From Bradyrhizobium zhengyangense (GTDB lineage: Bacteria; Pseudomonadota; Alphaproteobacteria; Rhizobiales; Xanthobacteraceae), in assembly GCF_022012435.1 (NCBI RefSeq), contig NZ_JAKLUA010000016.1:87621-151620 (forward strand): a stretch of DNA of 64,000 nucleotides, read 5' to 3'. Shown one piece after another: positions 34,471 to 43,193 of this stretch. The first letter of the stretch is position 1; each line of letters opens with the position of its first letter. The position numbers and the translations under genes are program-made. Under the pieces are notes generated by a model. It was given only the letters and a program-made list of their open reading frames with translations. It did not search any database and was not told where the DNA came from.

Positions 34471-35589
34471 TTATTGCCCCCACACTTCCTTCGCGATTTC
34501 GACCGCAAGGCTCAGCTTGGCCCATTGCTCTTCCTCGGAGAGGATGTTGCCCTCTTCCGTCGAGGCAAAGCCGCACTGGGGCGACAGGGCGAGCTGCTCC
34601 AGTGGAGCAAACTTGGAAGCCTCTTCGAGACGACGCTTGATGTCGTCCTTCTTCTCGAGCTCGCCGAACTTCGAGGTGATGACGCCGACCACGACGACCT
34701 TGTTGCCCTTGGGCAAGAAGCGCAGCGGCTCGAAGCCGCCGGCGCGGTCGCTGTCGTATTCGAGAAAATAGCCGTCGTAATTGGTGCCGGCGAGCATGGT
34801 CTCAGCCACCGGCTCGTAGCCGCCCGAGGAAATCCAGGTCGAGCGGAAATTGCCGCGGCAAACATGCGTCGTCACCACCATGTCGGCCGGCTTCTCGGCC
34901 AGCGCGTAGTTGATGATGCGGGCGTAGATCTGCTGGAGACCGTCCGGATTGTCGCCGCGCTCGCGCGCCTTCTGCAATTCGTCGGGCGAGCAGAGATAGG
35001 CCCACACGGTGTCGTCGAACTGCAGATAGCGGCAGCCCGCGTCGTAGAACGCCTTCACGGCCTTGCGGTAGGTCTTGCCGAGATCCTCGTAGAAGGCGTC
35101 GAGATCGGGATAGACGTCCTTGGAGATCGCCTTGCGGCCGCCGCGGAAGTGCAGCACGGCCGGCGAGGGGATCGTCATCTTGGCGGTGACGTGGGCCTGG
35201 TCGGCGACCTTCTTCAGGAAGCGGAAGTGGTCGAGCATAGGGTGATCGTTGGAGAAATCGAGCTTGTCGATCACCCGCACCGCGTCGTGACGGGTCTGCA
35301 CGCCGGCGAACTGGATGCCGGTGTCGGGGTGGAACAGCTCGCACCCGGTGAGTTTGGCGAGGAAGTCGAAATGCCACCAGGAGCGACGGAATTCGCCGTC
35401 GGTCGCGAGCTTCAGGCCGACCGAAGCCTGCTTGTGCACGACCTTCTCGATCTCCATGTCCTCGATCTTGCGCAGATCGTCGGCCGAGATCTCGCCCTTC
35501 TCGAGTTTTGCGCGTGCGTCCTTGATCTTGGCAGGGCGCAGAAGGCTGCCGACCTCGTCGGCACGGAAGGGGGCTTTGGTTCGCTGCAT
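34471..35589 (-). CDS. MetE-like cobalamin-independent methionine synthase family protein
   Basis: A 372-residue protein equivalent to the C-terminal catalytic half of MetE. It starts MQRTKAPFRADEVGSLLRPA. The zinc ligands appear as HVCRGN near residue 243 and LSPQCGFAS near 336, with YLQFDDTVWAYL (Asp pair) near 189. Stand-alone MetE-C-type proteins transfer methyl groups to homocysteine from donors other than methyltetrahydrofolate-polyglutamate, or act in other thiol chemistry. It lies near metK and ahcY but in a separate transcription unit, upstream of an inverted Liv operon. Confidence 0.85.
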   Translation of the reverse strand: MQRTKAPFRADEVGSLLRPAKIKDARAKLEKGEISADDLRKIEDMEIEKVVHKQASVGLKLATDGEFRRSWWHFDFLAKLTGCELFHPDTGIQFAGVQTRHDAVRVIDKLDFSNDHPMLDHFRFLKKVADQAHVTAKMTIPSPAVLHFRGGRKAISKDVYPDLDAFYEDLGKTYRKAVKAFYDAGCRYLQFDDTVWAYLCSPDELQKARERGDNPDGLQQIYARIINYALAEKPADMVVTTHVCRGNFRSTWISSGGYEPVAETMLAGTNYDGYFLEYDSDRAGGFEPLRFLPKGNKVVVVGVITSKFGELEKKDDIKRRLEEASKFAPLEQLALSPQCGFASTEEGNILSEEEQWAKLSLAVEIAKEVWGQ

Positions 35590-35615
35590 TTCTTAACTCC
35601 CAAGATATTTTCTAT

Positions 35616-35663
35616 AGCGTTTTCAAGCGAAGTGGAGACCGGTTCGCGTGAAGAAAACGCGTC
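35616..35663 (+). repeat. 48-bp dispersed repeat, copy 1
   Basis: Starts AGCGTTTTCAAGCGAAGTGG and ends GAAGAAAACGCGTC; the ends are nearly inverted repeats. The reverse complement is found at 50312-50359 with 2 mismatches in 48. It lies between the livF gene and the MetE-like gene and is of a type that recurs in Bradyrhizobium and Rhodopseudomonas genomes. Confidence 0.85.
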
Positions 35664-35670
35664 GGACAAG

Positions 35671-36387
35671 TTAGTGGGCCGCCGCCCCTGCGACGCCGAG
35701 GTGGCGCTCGAGGACCGACGGGTCGCCCTTGAGCGCGGCGCTCGGGGCGTCGTGGACGATCGTTCCGCGCTCCAATATCACAACACGGTCGGCGAGCCCC
35801 AGAATCTTTTGCGCGTTCTGCTCGACGATGATCGAGCAGATGCCGCCGGCCCGGGTAATGGTCCCGATCGCTTTCAGAAGCTCCTCGACGATGATGGGGG
35901 CGAGGCCCTCGGTCGGCTCGTCCAGCAGCAGGACCTTCGGGTTGAGGGTCAGCGCGCGGCCGATCGCCAGCATCTGCTGCTCGCCGCCGGAGAGCTGGTT
36001 GCCGAAATTGCTGCGCCGTTCCTTCAGCCGCGGGAACATCTCATAGACCTTCTCGACGGTCCAGGGACCGGGCTGCGCCACCGCGGTCATGTTCTCTTCC
36101 ACCGTCAGCGAGCGGAAGATGTTGCGCTCCTGGGGCACCCAGCCGATGCCGGCACGCGCCCGCTGGTCGGGCCGCAAACTCGTGACATCCGTGCCGGCGA
36201 GCGTGACCGAGCCCGAGAAACGGCGGGTGACGCCGACGATGGAGTTGATCAGCGTGGTCTTGCCGGTACCGTTGCGTCCCAGCAGCGCCAGCACCTGCCC
36301 TTCGGCAAGGTTCAGCGTCATCTTCGGCAGCACCACCGCCTCGCCATAGCCGGCGCGAAGCTGGTCGATTGCGAGCAGGTCAGACAT
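35671..36387 (-). CDS. livF: Branched-chain-type ABC transporter ATPase, LivF-like
   Basis: A 238-residue ATPase. Walker A LLGRNGTGKTTL near residue 34, signature NQLSGGEQQMLAIGRAL near 132, Walker B KVLLLDEPTEGLAPI near 152, and the H-loop IIVEQNAQ near 186, with the LivF-like VLERGTIVHDAPSAAL after it. It energises uptake with LivG, LivH and LivM and is last in a five-gene minus-strand operon, overlapping livG by 8 bases. The substrate may be an amino acid or an aromatic or other small acid. Confidence 0.92.
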   Translation of the reverse strand: MSDLLAIDQLRAGYGEAVVLPKMTLNLAEGQVLALLGRNGTGKTTLINSIVGVTRRFSGSVTLAGTDVTSLRPDQRARAGIGWVPQERNIFRSLTVEENMTAVAQPGPWTVEKVYEMFPRLKERRSNFGNQLSGGEQQMLAIGRALTLNPKVLLLDEPTEGLAPIIVEELLKAIGTITRAGGICSIIVEQNAQKILGLADRVVILERGTIVHDAPSAALKGDPSVLERHLGVAGAAAH

Positions 36388-37135
36388 TGACCGCCTCCTC
36401 GCCGAGATAGACCGCCTTCACCTGTGGATCGCGCGCGACCTGTTCGGGCGGGCCTTCGGTCAGCAACGCGCCGGAGACCAGCACCGAGATGCGGTCGGCA
36501 AACGAGAACACGAGGTCCATGTCGTGCTCGATCAGCAGCACGGTGACGTCGCGCGGCAGGCTGCCGACGACCGCGAGAATGTCGTGGCGCTCGCTCTCCG
36601 GCACGCCGGCGGCGGGCTCGTCGAGCAGCAGCACGCGCGGCTTGGCGGCGATCGCAACCGCGATCTCGAGCAGGCGCTGCTTGCCGTAGGGCAGCGTCAC
36701 GGTCTGCTCGTTCATGACATCGAGCAGATGGAAGCGCGTCAGGAGATCGGCGATCTCGCCGTTGACGTCGCTGCGCGTGCCCATCCGCCGCCACCAGTCG
36801 CCGCCATGGCCGAGGCGCTCGGAGACGGCAAGGCCGATGGTCTCGAGCGGCGTGAGATCAGGATAGAGCTGGTTGATCTGGAATGTGCGCGACAGTCCGC
36901 GCAACACGCGCCTGTGCACGGGCAGATCGGTGATGTCCTGGCCTTCGAGCAGGATGCGACCCGAGTTCGGCTTGAGCACGCCGGTGAGCTGGTTGATCAC
37001 AGTGGTCTTGCCGGCGCCGTTTGGGCCGATCAGCGCGTGACGGGCGCCCTGCTCGATCTTGAGCGAAAGATCCCGCGTGACACGCAGGCCACCAAAAGTC
37101 TTTTCGAGGTTCCGGGTTTCAAGTGCGATGGTCAT
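36380..37135 (-). CDS. livG: Branched-chain-type ABC transporter ATPase, LivG-like
   Basis: A 251-residue ATPase starting at 37135 (MTIALETRNLEKTFGGLRVT). Walker A IGPNGAGKTTVINQL near residue 37; the LivG-specific FQINQLYPDLTPLETIGLAV near 87. The signature position reads VTLPYGKQRLLEIAVAIAAKPRVLLLDEPAAG, the degenerate form usual for LivG. It overlaps livM (ATGA) by 4 bases. The longer open frame upstream is out-of-family. Confidence 0.92.
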   Translation of the reverse strand: MTIALETRNLEKTFGGLRVTRDLSLKIEQGARHALIGPNGAGKTTVINQLTGVLKPNSGRILLEGQDITDLPVHRRVLRGLSRTFQINQLYPDLTPLETIGLAVSERLGHGGDWWRRMGTRSDVNGEIADLLTRFHLLDVMNEQTVTLPYGKQRLLEIAVAIAAKPRVLLLDEPAAGVPESERHDILAVVGSLPRDVTVLLIEHDMDLVFSFADRISVLVSGALLTEGPPEQVARDPQVKAVYLGEEAVNV

Positions 37136-38166
37136 GCGTCGCTCTCCGGCACGGTCACAACCGCCTTGCGTCCCGCAATCTGTTTGATCAGCAAATTGGG
37201 CAGGAACAGCACGCCATAGTGCAGCCGCTGGCGACCAACCAGCACGATCACGACCAGCACGAGTCCGATCCAGAACTGCCAATATTGCGGGGTGATGGTG
37301 GAGAACACTTCCTGGAGCATGCGGAAGATTACCGCGCCGATCAGGCCGCCATAGAGATAGCCGGCGCCGCCGATGACGAGCACCAGCATCAGATCGGCCG
37401 AGCGATCGAATGCGAACACATCGAGCGAGGCAATCGCGGTGGTCTGGGTGAACAGCGCCCCTGCGATGCCGGCATAGAACGCCGCAAGCGTATAGATTGC
37501 GATCAGGCGGCGGTTGACGGGGATGCCGATGGCGGCGGCGCGCAGCGGGTTGTTCTTGATCGCGCGCAGCGACAGGCCGAACGGGGAATGGACGATGCGG
37601 CGGGCGAGCAGGAACAGCACGAACAGCACGGCCAGCGAATAGAAGAATCCGGCCTTGCCGAACATGTCGAACGGGATCTGGCCGAGGATCGGCTGCATCT
37701 CGATACCCTGCAGGCCGTCGGTGCCGCCGGTTATGTTGGAGAAGCGCTCGGCGAGCGCCTCCAGCAACAACGCGATGCCCAGCGTCACCATCAGCCGGGT
37801 CAGATCGACGCCGCGGATCACCAGGAAGCTGGTGGCAAAGCCCAGCACCATCGCGGCAAGGCCCGCCGCGATCAGCGCCAGCACCGGCTCGTTGATGACG
37901 CCATGAAGCGCAAGCAGCCCCGCCGCATAGGCGCCGACGCCGAAGAAGGCGGCGTGGCCGAGTGAGACGATGCCGGCATAGCCGAGGATGAGATCGAGCG
38001 ACATCGCAAACAGCGCCAGCCGCAGGATGTCGGTCATGATCAGATAGCGCGACGGAAACACGAAGCCGCAGGCCAGCACGATAAGCCAGAAGGCCGCTTC
38101 GCCATAGTGCCAGCGAGCATGCCGCTGGGCGTGGAAACCGACGTCGGAAGAAGCGCTCATCGGCAA
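37132..38166 (-). CDS. livM: Branched-chain-type ABC permease, LivM-like
   Basis: A 344-residue inner-membrane permease with about ten hydrophobic segments. The family hallmarks are GYAGIVSLGHAAFFGVGAYAAGLLA near residue 63 and LRAIKNNPLRAAAIGIPVNRRLIAIYTLAAFYAGIAGALF near 198. It is between livH and livG in the operon, 2 bases after livH. Confidence 0.92.
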   Translation of the reverse strand: MPMSASSDVGFHAQRHARWHYGEAAFWLIVLACGFVFPSRYLIMTDILRLALFAMSLDLILGYAGIVSLGHAAFFGVGAYAAGLLALHGVINEPVLALIAAGLAAMVLGFATSFLVIRGVDLTRLMVTLGIALLLEALAERFSNITGGTDGLQGIEMQPILGQIPFDMFGKAGFFYSLAVLFVLFLLARRIVHSPFGLSLRAIKNNPLRAAAIGIPVNRRLIAIYTLAAFYAGIAGALFTQTTAIASLDVFAFDRSADLMLVLVIGGAGYLYGGLIGAVIFRMLQEVFSTITPQYWQFWIGLVLVVIVLVGRQRLHYGVLFLPNLLIKQIAGRKAVVTVPESDA

Positions 38167-38168
38167 GC

Positions 38169-39038
38169 TCAGCGCGCAGCCGTGCGGCCGAACAGGCCGT
38201 TCGGGCGCCAGATCAGGATCACGATCATCATGGTGTAGATCACGAAGGGGCCCATCTTCGGCACGTAATATTTGCCGGCGACGTCACCGATGCCAAGCAG
38301 GAGCGAGGCCAGGAACGGCCCAGTGATCGAGGAGGAGCCGCCGACGGTGACCACGATCAGGAAGTAGATCATGAACTTCAGAGGGAAATACGGATCGAGG
38401 CCGAGAATCTCGGCGCTCAGCGCGCCGCCGAGACCTGCGAGACCGCATCCGAATGCAAACGTGAAGGCGAAGACCTGCGGCACGTTAATGCCGAGACCGC
38501 TCGCGGCGCGGGGGTCATCGACCGCGGCGCGCAGGCGGCTGCCGAAACGCGTCTTGGCGAGCACCATCTGCAGACCGATCGTGAGCAAGCCGCAGATCAC
38601 GATGATCATCAGCCGGTAACGGCCGATACCGACGCCGAACACATCGAACTGACCCTGCAGTGCTGCCGGCAAATTGATGAAGACACGGGAGGAGCCCTGG
38701 ATGTAGTCCACGGCCGCGACCGACATGAATGTCAGGCCGATGGTGAACAGCACCTGGTCGAGATGGCTGCGCGCATAGAGGTGGCGATAAAGCGTGCGCT
38801 CGAGCACGATGCCGATCACCGCAGACGAGCCGAAGGCGAGCGGCAATGCCGCGAAGAACGGCCAGCCGTGCTGGTTCACCAGCAGCATGCAGACATAACC
38901 GCCGGCCATGGCGAAGGCGCCATGGGCGAGATTGACGAAGTTCATCAGGCCGAGCGTGACCGCAAGCCCACAGGCAAGCACGAACAGCAGCATGCCGTAG
39001 GCCACGCCATCGAACAGGTTGGTGAGGATCGAGGTCAT
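38169..39038 (-). CDS. livH: Branched-chain-type ABC permease, LivH-like
   Basis: A 289-residue permease. The start at 39038 (MTSILTNLFDGVAYGMLLFV) gives the usual LivH N-terminus. GLMNFVNLAHGAFAMAGGY near residue 30 and LRAAVDDPRAASGLGINVPQVFAFTFAFGCGLAGLGG near 176 are typical. It is separated from the upstream binding-protein gene by a REP-type gap (39039-39241). Confidence 0.92.
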   Translation of the reverse strand: MTSILTNLFDGVAYGMLLFVLACGLAVTLGLMNFVNLAHGAFAMAGGYVCMLLVNQHGWPFFAALPLAFGSSAVIGIVLERTLYRHLYARSHLDQVLFTIGLTFMSVAAVDYIQGSSRVFINLPAALQGQFDVFGVGIGRYRLMIIVICGLLTIGLQMVLAKTRFGSRLRAAVDDPRAASGLGINVPQVFAFTFAFGCGLAGLGGALSAEILGLDPYFPLKFMIYFLIVVTVGGSSSITGPFLASLLLGIGDVAGKYYVPKMGPFVIYTMMIVILIWRPNGLFGRTAAR

Positions 39039-39085
39039 GGAACGTCGAATATCATCTCTAGTGTCGCTCAGGGCCGTGCTGTGCG

Positions 39086-39205
39086 CTCCTCCCCCGCTTG
39101 CGGGGGAGGGCTGGGGAGAGGGTGTCTCAACAACGAAGGCTCCCCCAGAGGAAAGAACCCTCACCCGGCGCTCTGCGCCGACCTCTCCCGCAAGCGGGAG
39201 AGGTG
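39086..39205. repeat. REP-type palindromic element between livK and livH
   Basis: Two hairpins: CTCCCCCGC/CGGGGGAG near 39088-39107 and CCTCTCCCGC/GCGGGAGAGG at 39182-39203, with CACCC-rich sequence between. The pattern matches the repeat at 54141-54288. It may stabilise the upstream mRNA segment, so that the binding protein is made in excess over the permease. Confidence 0.78.
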
Positions 39206-39241
39206 TGAAGGAAGAGCCGCCGGATGACGCGCTTTCGCGCG

Positions 39242-40420
39242 TCACTTCTTCGTCTTGCCGAGATCCTTGACAGCCTCGAAGGTCTGGAACTCGACATTGA
39301 AGAGCTCGCCGTCGACCTTCTCGACCTTGCGGATGTAGACGTTCTGGATGATGTCGCGCGTCTCCGGATCGATCGAGATCGGACCGCGCGGACTCTCCCA
39401 CTTCTGACCCTTCATGGCTTCGACCAGCTTGGTGCCGTCGGTGTCGCCGTTGGTCTTCTTCAGCGCTTCGTAGATCAGGTGGATGCCGTCATAACCACTC
39501 ACCGCCATGAAGCCCGGACGATTGCCGAACGCCTTCTTGTAGGCGGCAACGAAGTCCTTGTTCATCTGCGAGGGATGCGACGCTGAATAGATGTGCGCGG
39601 TCACGGTCCCGAGCACGGCGTCGCCCATGTTGTTGAGCAGGTCGTCGTCAGTGACGTCGCCCGGTCCGATCACCTTGATGCCCGCCTTATCGAGGCCGCG
39701 CTCGGCATATTGCTTCATGAAGTTGCCGCCCTGGCCCGCCGGCACGAACACGAAGATCGCGTCGGGCTTGGCATCCTTCATGCGCTGCAGGAACGGCGCG
39801 AAGTCGGGGTTGGCGAGCGGCGTCTTGACTTCTTCGACCACCTCGCCGCCGCCGGCCGTGAAGTGCTCCTTGAAGAAGTTGAGCGCGTCATTGCCCGGCG
39901 CGTAGTCCGAGGTCAGGGTCGCCACCTTCTTGATGCCGTTCTTCACGGCCCAGTCGCCGATGATGGTCGAGGACTGCGCCAGCGTGAAGCTGGTGCGCAC
40001 GATATAGGGCGAGCGCTCGGTGATGATGGAGGTGCCGGCCGCCATCACGACTTCCGGAATCTTGGCCTGCGTTGCCAGCGGAGCCGCGGCCAGCGCGGCC
40101 GGCGTCACGCCGAAGCCGCCGATGAAACTGACCTTATCGTTGACGATCAGTTCCTGCGCTGCGGTCTTGGTCTTGTCGGGAATTGCCGCATCGTCCTTGA
40201 CGATGATCTCGATCTTCTTGCCGGCGACGGTATCGCCCTTCTGTTGCATGTAGAGCTTGATCGCGTTCTCGATCTGCTTGCCGGTCGAGGCCTGGCCGCC
40301 GGTCATCGGCAGGATCAGGCCGATCTTGACGGTGTCTTGCGCCTTGACCGGTGCGAGGCCCGCAAGGCCTGCGATGGCGGCAATGGCAGCCGCCCTAGAA
40401 AACGTTTTGTATTCGAACAT
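39242..40420 (-). CDS. livK: Branched-chain-type ABC transporter substrate-binding protein
   Basis: A 392-residue periplasmic binding protein, first in the operon. The signal peptide is MFEYKTFSRAAAIAAIAGLA, then GLAPVKA with cleavage near Gln28. The mature protein is of the Leu/Ile/Val-binding fold: VKIGLILPMTGGQASTGKQI near residue 31. A GGGAGGG ribosome site lies 8 bases before the ATG. Ligand not predictable; the lack of amino-acid-binding features I can judge, and the soil lifestyle, leave aromatic acids or amides open. Confidence 0.9.
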   Translation of the reverse strand: MFEYKTFSRAAAIAAIAGLAGLAPVKAQDTVKIGLILPMTGGQASTGKQIENAIKLYMQQKGDTVAGKKIEIIVKDDAAIPDKTKTAAQELIVNDKVSFIGGFGVTPAALAAAPLATQAKIPEVVMAAGTSIITERSPYIVRTSFTLAQSSTIIGDWAVKNGIKKVATLTSDYAPGNDALNFFKEHFTAGGGEVVEEVKTPLANPDFAPFLQRMKDAKPDAIFVFVPAGQGGNFMKQYAERGLDKAGIKVIGPGDVTDDDLLNNMGDAVLGTVTAHIYSASHPSQMNKDFVAAYKKAFGNRPGFMAVSGYDGIHLIYEALKKTNGDTDGTKLVEAMKGQKWESPRGPISIDPETRDIIQNVYIRKVEKVDGELFNVEFQTFEAVKDLGKTKK

Positions 40421-40949
40421 CAGATGTCCCTCCCCTTCATTCCTGACCTTCTTCTGCGATGGACCGATTAGCTCGGTCCTTGGCTGACTTTAACCCGCGC
40501 ACGAGCGATATCGCGCGTCACATGGCGTCTTTCGCGCCCTCATTGTCAATCGGACGTTTGGCGACCATTCCGCGCAAGGCCCGCGCGTTCCAGTCACCGA
40601 GATTGGAAAGTGATGTCGCGGTTACGCCGGGGTAACCCGGGCTCCGCGTTCGCACATTTCATTTGTACGATTGTACAAATGAAATGGAGCTGTCAACGAA
40701 AAAGCCCTCGCGCCGGCCAAGCAGATTGCCGCGTACCGACGCCCGCAGTCTACGAAGGCGATCGCCCGCGGGGATGGAGGATTTCGTCTTTCATTTGCAG
40801 AATCCGCACATCGGGGGAGAATCGATACCGCGAATGCCAGGTATTTTTATACCTATCTCGAATAAGTCTATTTTACCTTGTTGAAGGCTACCGTTCCGGT
40901 CGCGCCGCTCGCCCGGTGTCCGCCCCTCGTCCCGATTGCAGTGCCCAAT
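40421..40949. other. 529-base intergenic region upstream of livK and the lipoprotein gene
   Basis: Divergent region. No gene seen. It contains the 14-bp-arm palindrome at 40655-40686 and AT-richer sequence (TATTTTTATACC near 40850) that could be a promoter for the lipoprotein. It should contain promoters for both flanking genes. Confidence 0.55.
40655..40686. promoter_or_regulatory. Perfect 14-bp-arm palindrome, probable operator
   Basis: CATTTCATTTGTAC / GTACAAATGAAATG, perfect complementarity with a 4-base GATT centre. The core TTGTACGATTGTACAA has the dyad form typical of GntR/FCD or TetR-type operators. It is 235 bases upstream of the livK ATG, with no T-run after it, so an operator is more likely than a terminator. 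Confidence 0.72.
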
Positions 40950-41234
40950 ATGTCCAGACGTTTCCGTTCCATCGTGTCCCTGCTCGCGCTTGCCGCGGGC
41001 CTGTCCGGCTGCGGCACGGTCAACGAAAAACTCTCGGCCGGAATGGGCGATTACATCCCGCAATGGGCCGGCGGCCTGCCGGCGGATGCCCCGCCCCGGC
41101 CGGGTACACCGCAATACGACGCCTACATGAAGGAGCGCGAGCGCAAGCGGCTGATGCCGGCGGCGGATCGCGACAAGGAAGAGCAGGCGAAGAAGGGGGC
41201 GATTGGGTCGACTTCGGGCGACGCGGTGCACTGA
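40950..41234 (+). CDS. Small lipoprotein, hypothetical
   Basis: A 94-residue protein. MSRRFRSIVSLLALAAGLSG is followed at once by Cys21, giving a clear lipobox (LSGC). Mature residues are hydrophilic and Pro/Lys-rich, with IPQWAGGLPADAPPRPGTPQ and a charged tail KERERKRLMPAADRDKEEQA. The ATG at 40950 is chosen over an in-frame ATG at 40878 because it starts the signal peptide. Membrane side and function unknown. Confidence 0.72.
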   Translation: MSRRFRSIVSLLALAAGLSGCGTVNEKLSAGMGDYIPQWAGGLPADAPPRPGTPQYDAYMKERERKRLMPAADRDKEEQAKKGAIGSTSGDAVH

Positions 41235-41247
41235 GGGACTGGCTCCC

Positions 41248-41265
41248 CGCCCCGCAATCGGGGCG
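41248..41265. terminator. Hairpin between convergent lipoprotein and purU genes
   Basis: CGCCCCG / CGGGGCG, 7-bp arms with a CAAT loop, lying between the stops of the two convergent genes. There is no long T-run, so efficiency is uncertain. Confidence 0.5.
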
Positions 41266-41276
41266 AGGTGAGCAAA

Positions 41277-42140
41277 TCAATCCACGAACACCACGGTCTT
41301 GCGGCCATTGAGGATGACACGGTCGTCGAGGTGATAGCGGATCGCCCGCGCCAGCACGCGGCGCTCGATGTCGCGTCCCTTGCGAACGAGATCCTCAGGC
41401 GTGTCGCGATGACTGATCCGCTCGACGTCCTGATCGATGATCGGACCTTCGTCGAGATCGCGCGTGACGTAATGGGCGGTGGCGCCGATCAGCTTCACGC
41501 CGCGCTCATGGGCCTGGTGATAGGGCTTTGCGCCCTTGAAGCCCGGCAGGAACGAGTGGTGGATGTTGATGCAGCGGCCGGACAGCTTGGCCGACAGATC
41601 ATCCGACAGGATCTGCATGTAGCGGGCGAGGACCACGAGATCGGTCCCGGTCCTGGCAACGAGATCGAGGATCTGAGCCTCCTGCTCGCGCTTGGTCTCC
41701 TTGGTGACAGGCAGATAATGGAACGGAATCTCGCCGAAATCGAGCCCGGCATAGACCTCGCGCGGATGGTTGGAGACGATCGCAGCGAGCGTCATCGGCA
41801 ATTCGCCGGTGCGCCAGCGATAGAGGATGTCGACCAGGCAATGGTCGGACTTCGACACCAGCAGCATCACCTTGCGATGCGCGGCGCGGTCGCGCATCTG
41901 CCACTCCATGCCGAAGCGCTCGGCGATCGCGGCAAAGCCGGTCTGGAGCGCGGCCAATTCCACGGCGAGATCGGCCGCGGTGAAAACCACGCGCATGAAG
42001 AATTTCTTGGTCTCGACGTCGTCGAACTGCTGGGCGTCGAGAATGTTCTGTCCGGAGTTCGCCAGGAAGGTCGACACCGCCGAGACGATGCCGGGGCGAT
42101 CCGGACAGGACAGGGTCAGAACGTATTGATGATCAGGCAT
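41277..42140 (-). CDS. purU: Formyltetrahydrofolate deformylase
   Basis: Hydrolyses 10-formyl-THF to THF and formate, balancing one-carbon pools. The 287-residue protein starts at 42140 (MPDHQYVLTLSCPDRPGIVS) with an N-terminal ACT domain. From about residue 88 comes the formyltransferase fold: KVMLLVSKSDHCLVDILYRW, then IVSNHPRE, and CINIHHSFLPGFKGAKPYHQ with the catalytic His and Asn; an Asp lies in DLDEGPIIDQD. The open frame continues 300 codons upstream, but that part is shadow of the divergent gene. Confidence 0.93.
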   Translation of the reverse strand: MPDHQYVLTLSCPDRPGIVSAVSTFLANSGQNILDAQQFDDVETKKFFMRVVFTAADLAVELAALQTGFAAIAERFGMEWQMRDRAAHRKVMLLVSKSDHCLVDILYRWRTGELPMTLAAIVSNHPREVYAGLDFGEIPFHYLPVTKETKREQEAQILDLVARTGTDLVVLARYMQILSDDLSAKLSGRCINIHHSFLPGFKGAKPYHQAHERGVKLIGATAHYVTRDLDEGPIIDQDVERISHRDTPEDLVRKGRDIERRVLARAIRYHLDDRVILNGRKTVVFVD

Positions 42141-42317
42141 GGCTGTTGATGAAATGGCTGTTGAAGAGATGGCTCTTGACGAAGGTTTGGGCAGCGATGT
42201 GCGGAACGATCCGCGACTTGCGCCCTGCTCTAGCACCGAGGCGACCCTTGCGCCAATCCCGACGGCGGAGTCAGGATGAACGGACGATTGCGATTTTGAA
42301 CTGAACGGAGCACGCCC

Positions 42318-43160
42318 ATGGCCGACCGATTGAAAGGCACCCACATCCTGATCCTGGAGACCCGCGAGGAGGCGCAGTTCTCGAAGCTCCTGGCCGAGCA
42401 AGGCGCCGAGGTCGTGCAGTGTCCGATGTTCACCATCCAGGATGCTCCGGACCCGGCCCCGGTCGAAGCCTGGATCCGCCGCGCCATCGACAAGCCGTTC
42501 GACGACCTCGTTCTGATGACTGGCGAGGGCCTGCGGCGGATCATGAAGCTCGCGCGCACGCGCGGGCTCGACCAGGCTTTGGTCGCAGCGTTGGCCAAAT
42601 CGCGAAAGTTCACCCGCGGGCCGAAGCCCGGCAAGGCGCTGCGCGAAATCTCGCTCGAGGCTCAGCAGACCACGGAGAAGCCGACCACCGAAGGCGTGAT
42701 CGAGATGCTGGGCAAGCTGGATTTGAAGGGGCATCGCCTCGGCCTCCAGCTTTATCCGGACAAGGACCACAGCGTCCTGACTGGCGCACTCGCCGCGCAA
42801 GGCGCTGAGGTCGATACCCTGCTGCCTTACGTCTACGACTCCAAAGCTGCGGACGCCAGCATCGTCGCCGCCATCGACGACATGGCGGAGGGACGAATCG
42901 ATTCCATCGCGCTGACCAATCTCGGCCAGGTTCGCCGACTGATGGAAGCCGCGAAGGCACACGGCATCGAAGCGAAGTTGCGCGCAGGGTTGGAGCGGAC
43001 GCTGATTGCGTCGGTGGGCCCTGCGGTGTCGGGGGAGCTCGCCGCGCATGGCCTACGCACGGACATCGCGCCGGCGGAAGATGCGTATTTCATGCGGCCG
43101 CTGATCTCGGCGATGGCCGTAGTGCTGACGGAGAAGAAGCCGAAAGTACCCGTGACGTGA
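42318..43160 (+). CDS. Uroporphyrinogen-III synthase (HemD) family protein
   Basis: A 280-residue two-domain protein. Domain 1 reads ILILETREEAQFSKLLAEQG; FDDLVLMTGEGLRRIM near residue 60 and IDSIALTNLGQVRRLMEAA near 196 occupy the places of the HemD domain-linking motifs. Low overall motif conservation is normal for HemD. It is divergent from purU and not next to other haem genes, so a second HemD-fold protein with another role is possible. Confidence 0.7.
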   Translation: MADRLKGTHILILETREEAQFSKLLAEQGAEVVQCPMFTIQDAPDPAPVEAWIRRAIDKPFDDLVLMTGEGLRRIMKLARTRGLDQALVAALAKSRKFTRGPKPGKALREISLEAQQTTEKPTTEGVIEMLGKLDLKGHRLGLQLYPDKDHSVLTGALAAQGAEVDTLLPYVYDSKAADASIVAAIDDMAEGRIDSIALTNLGQVRRLMEAAKAHGIEAKLRAGLERTLIASVGPAVSGELAAHGLRTDIAPAEDAYFMRPLISAMAVVLTEKKPKVPVT

Positions 43161-43193
43161 AACTCCCCAGCAGGCTCGTGCCGGAGCAGGATC

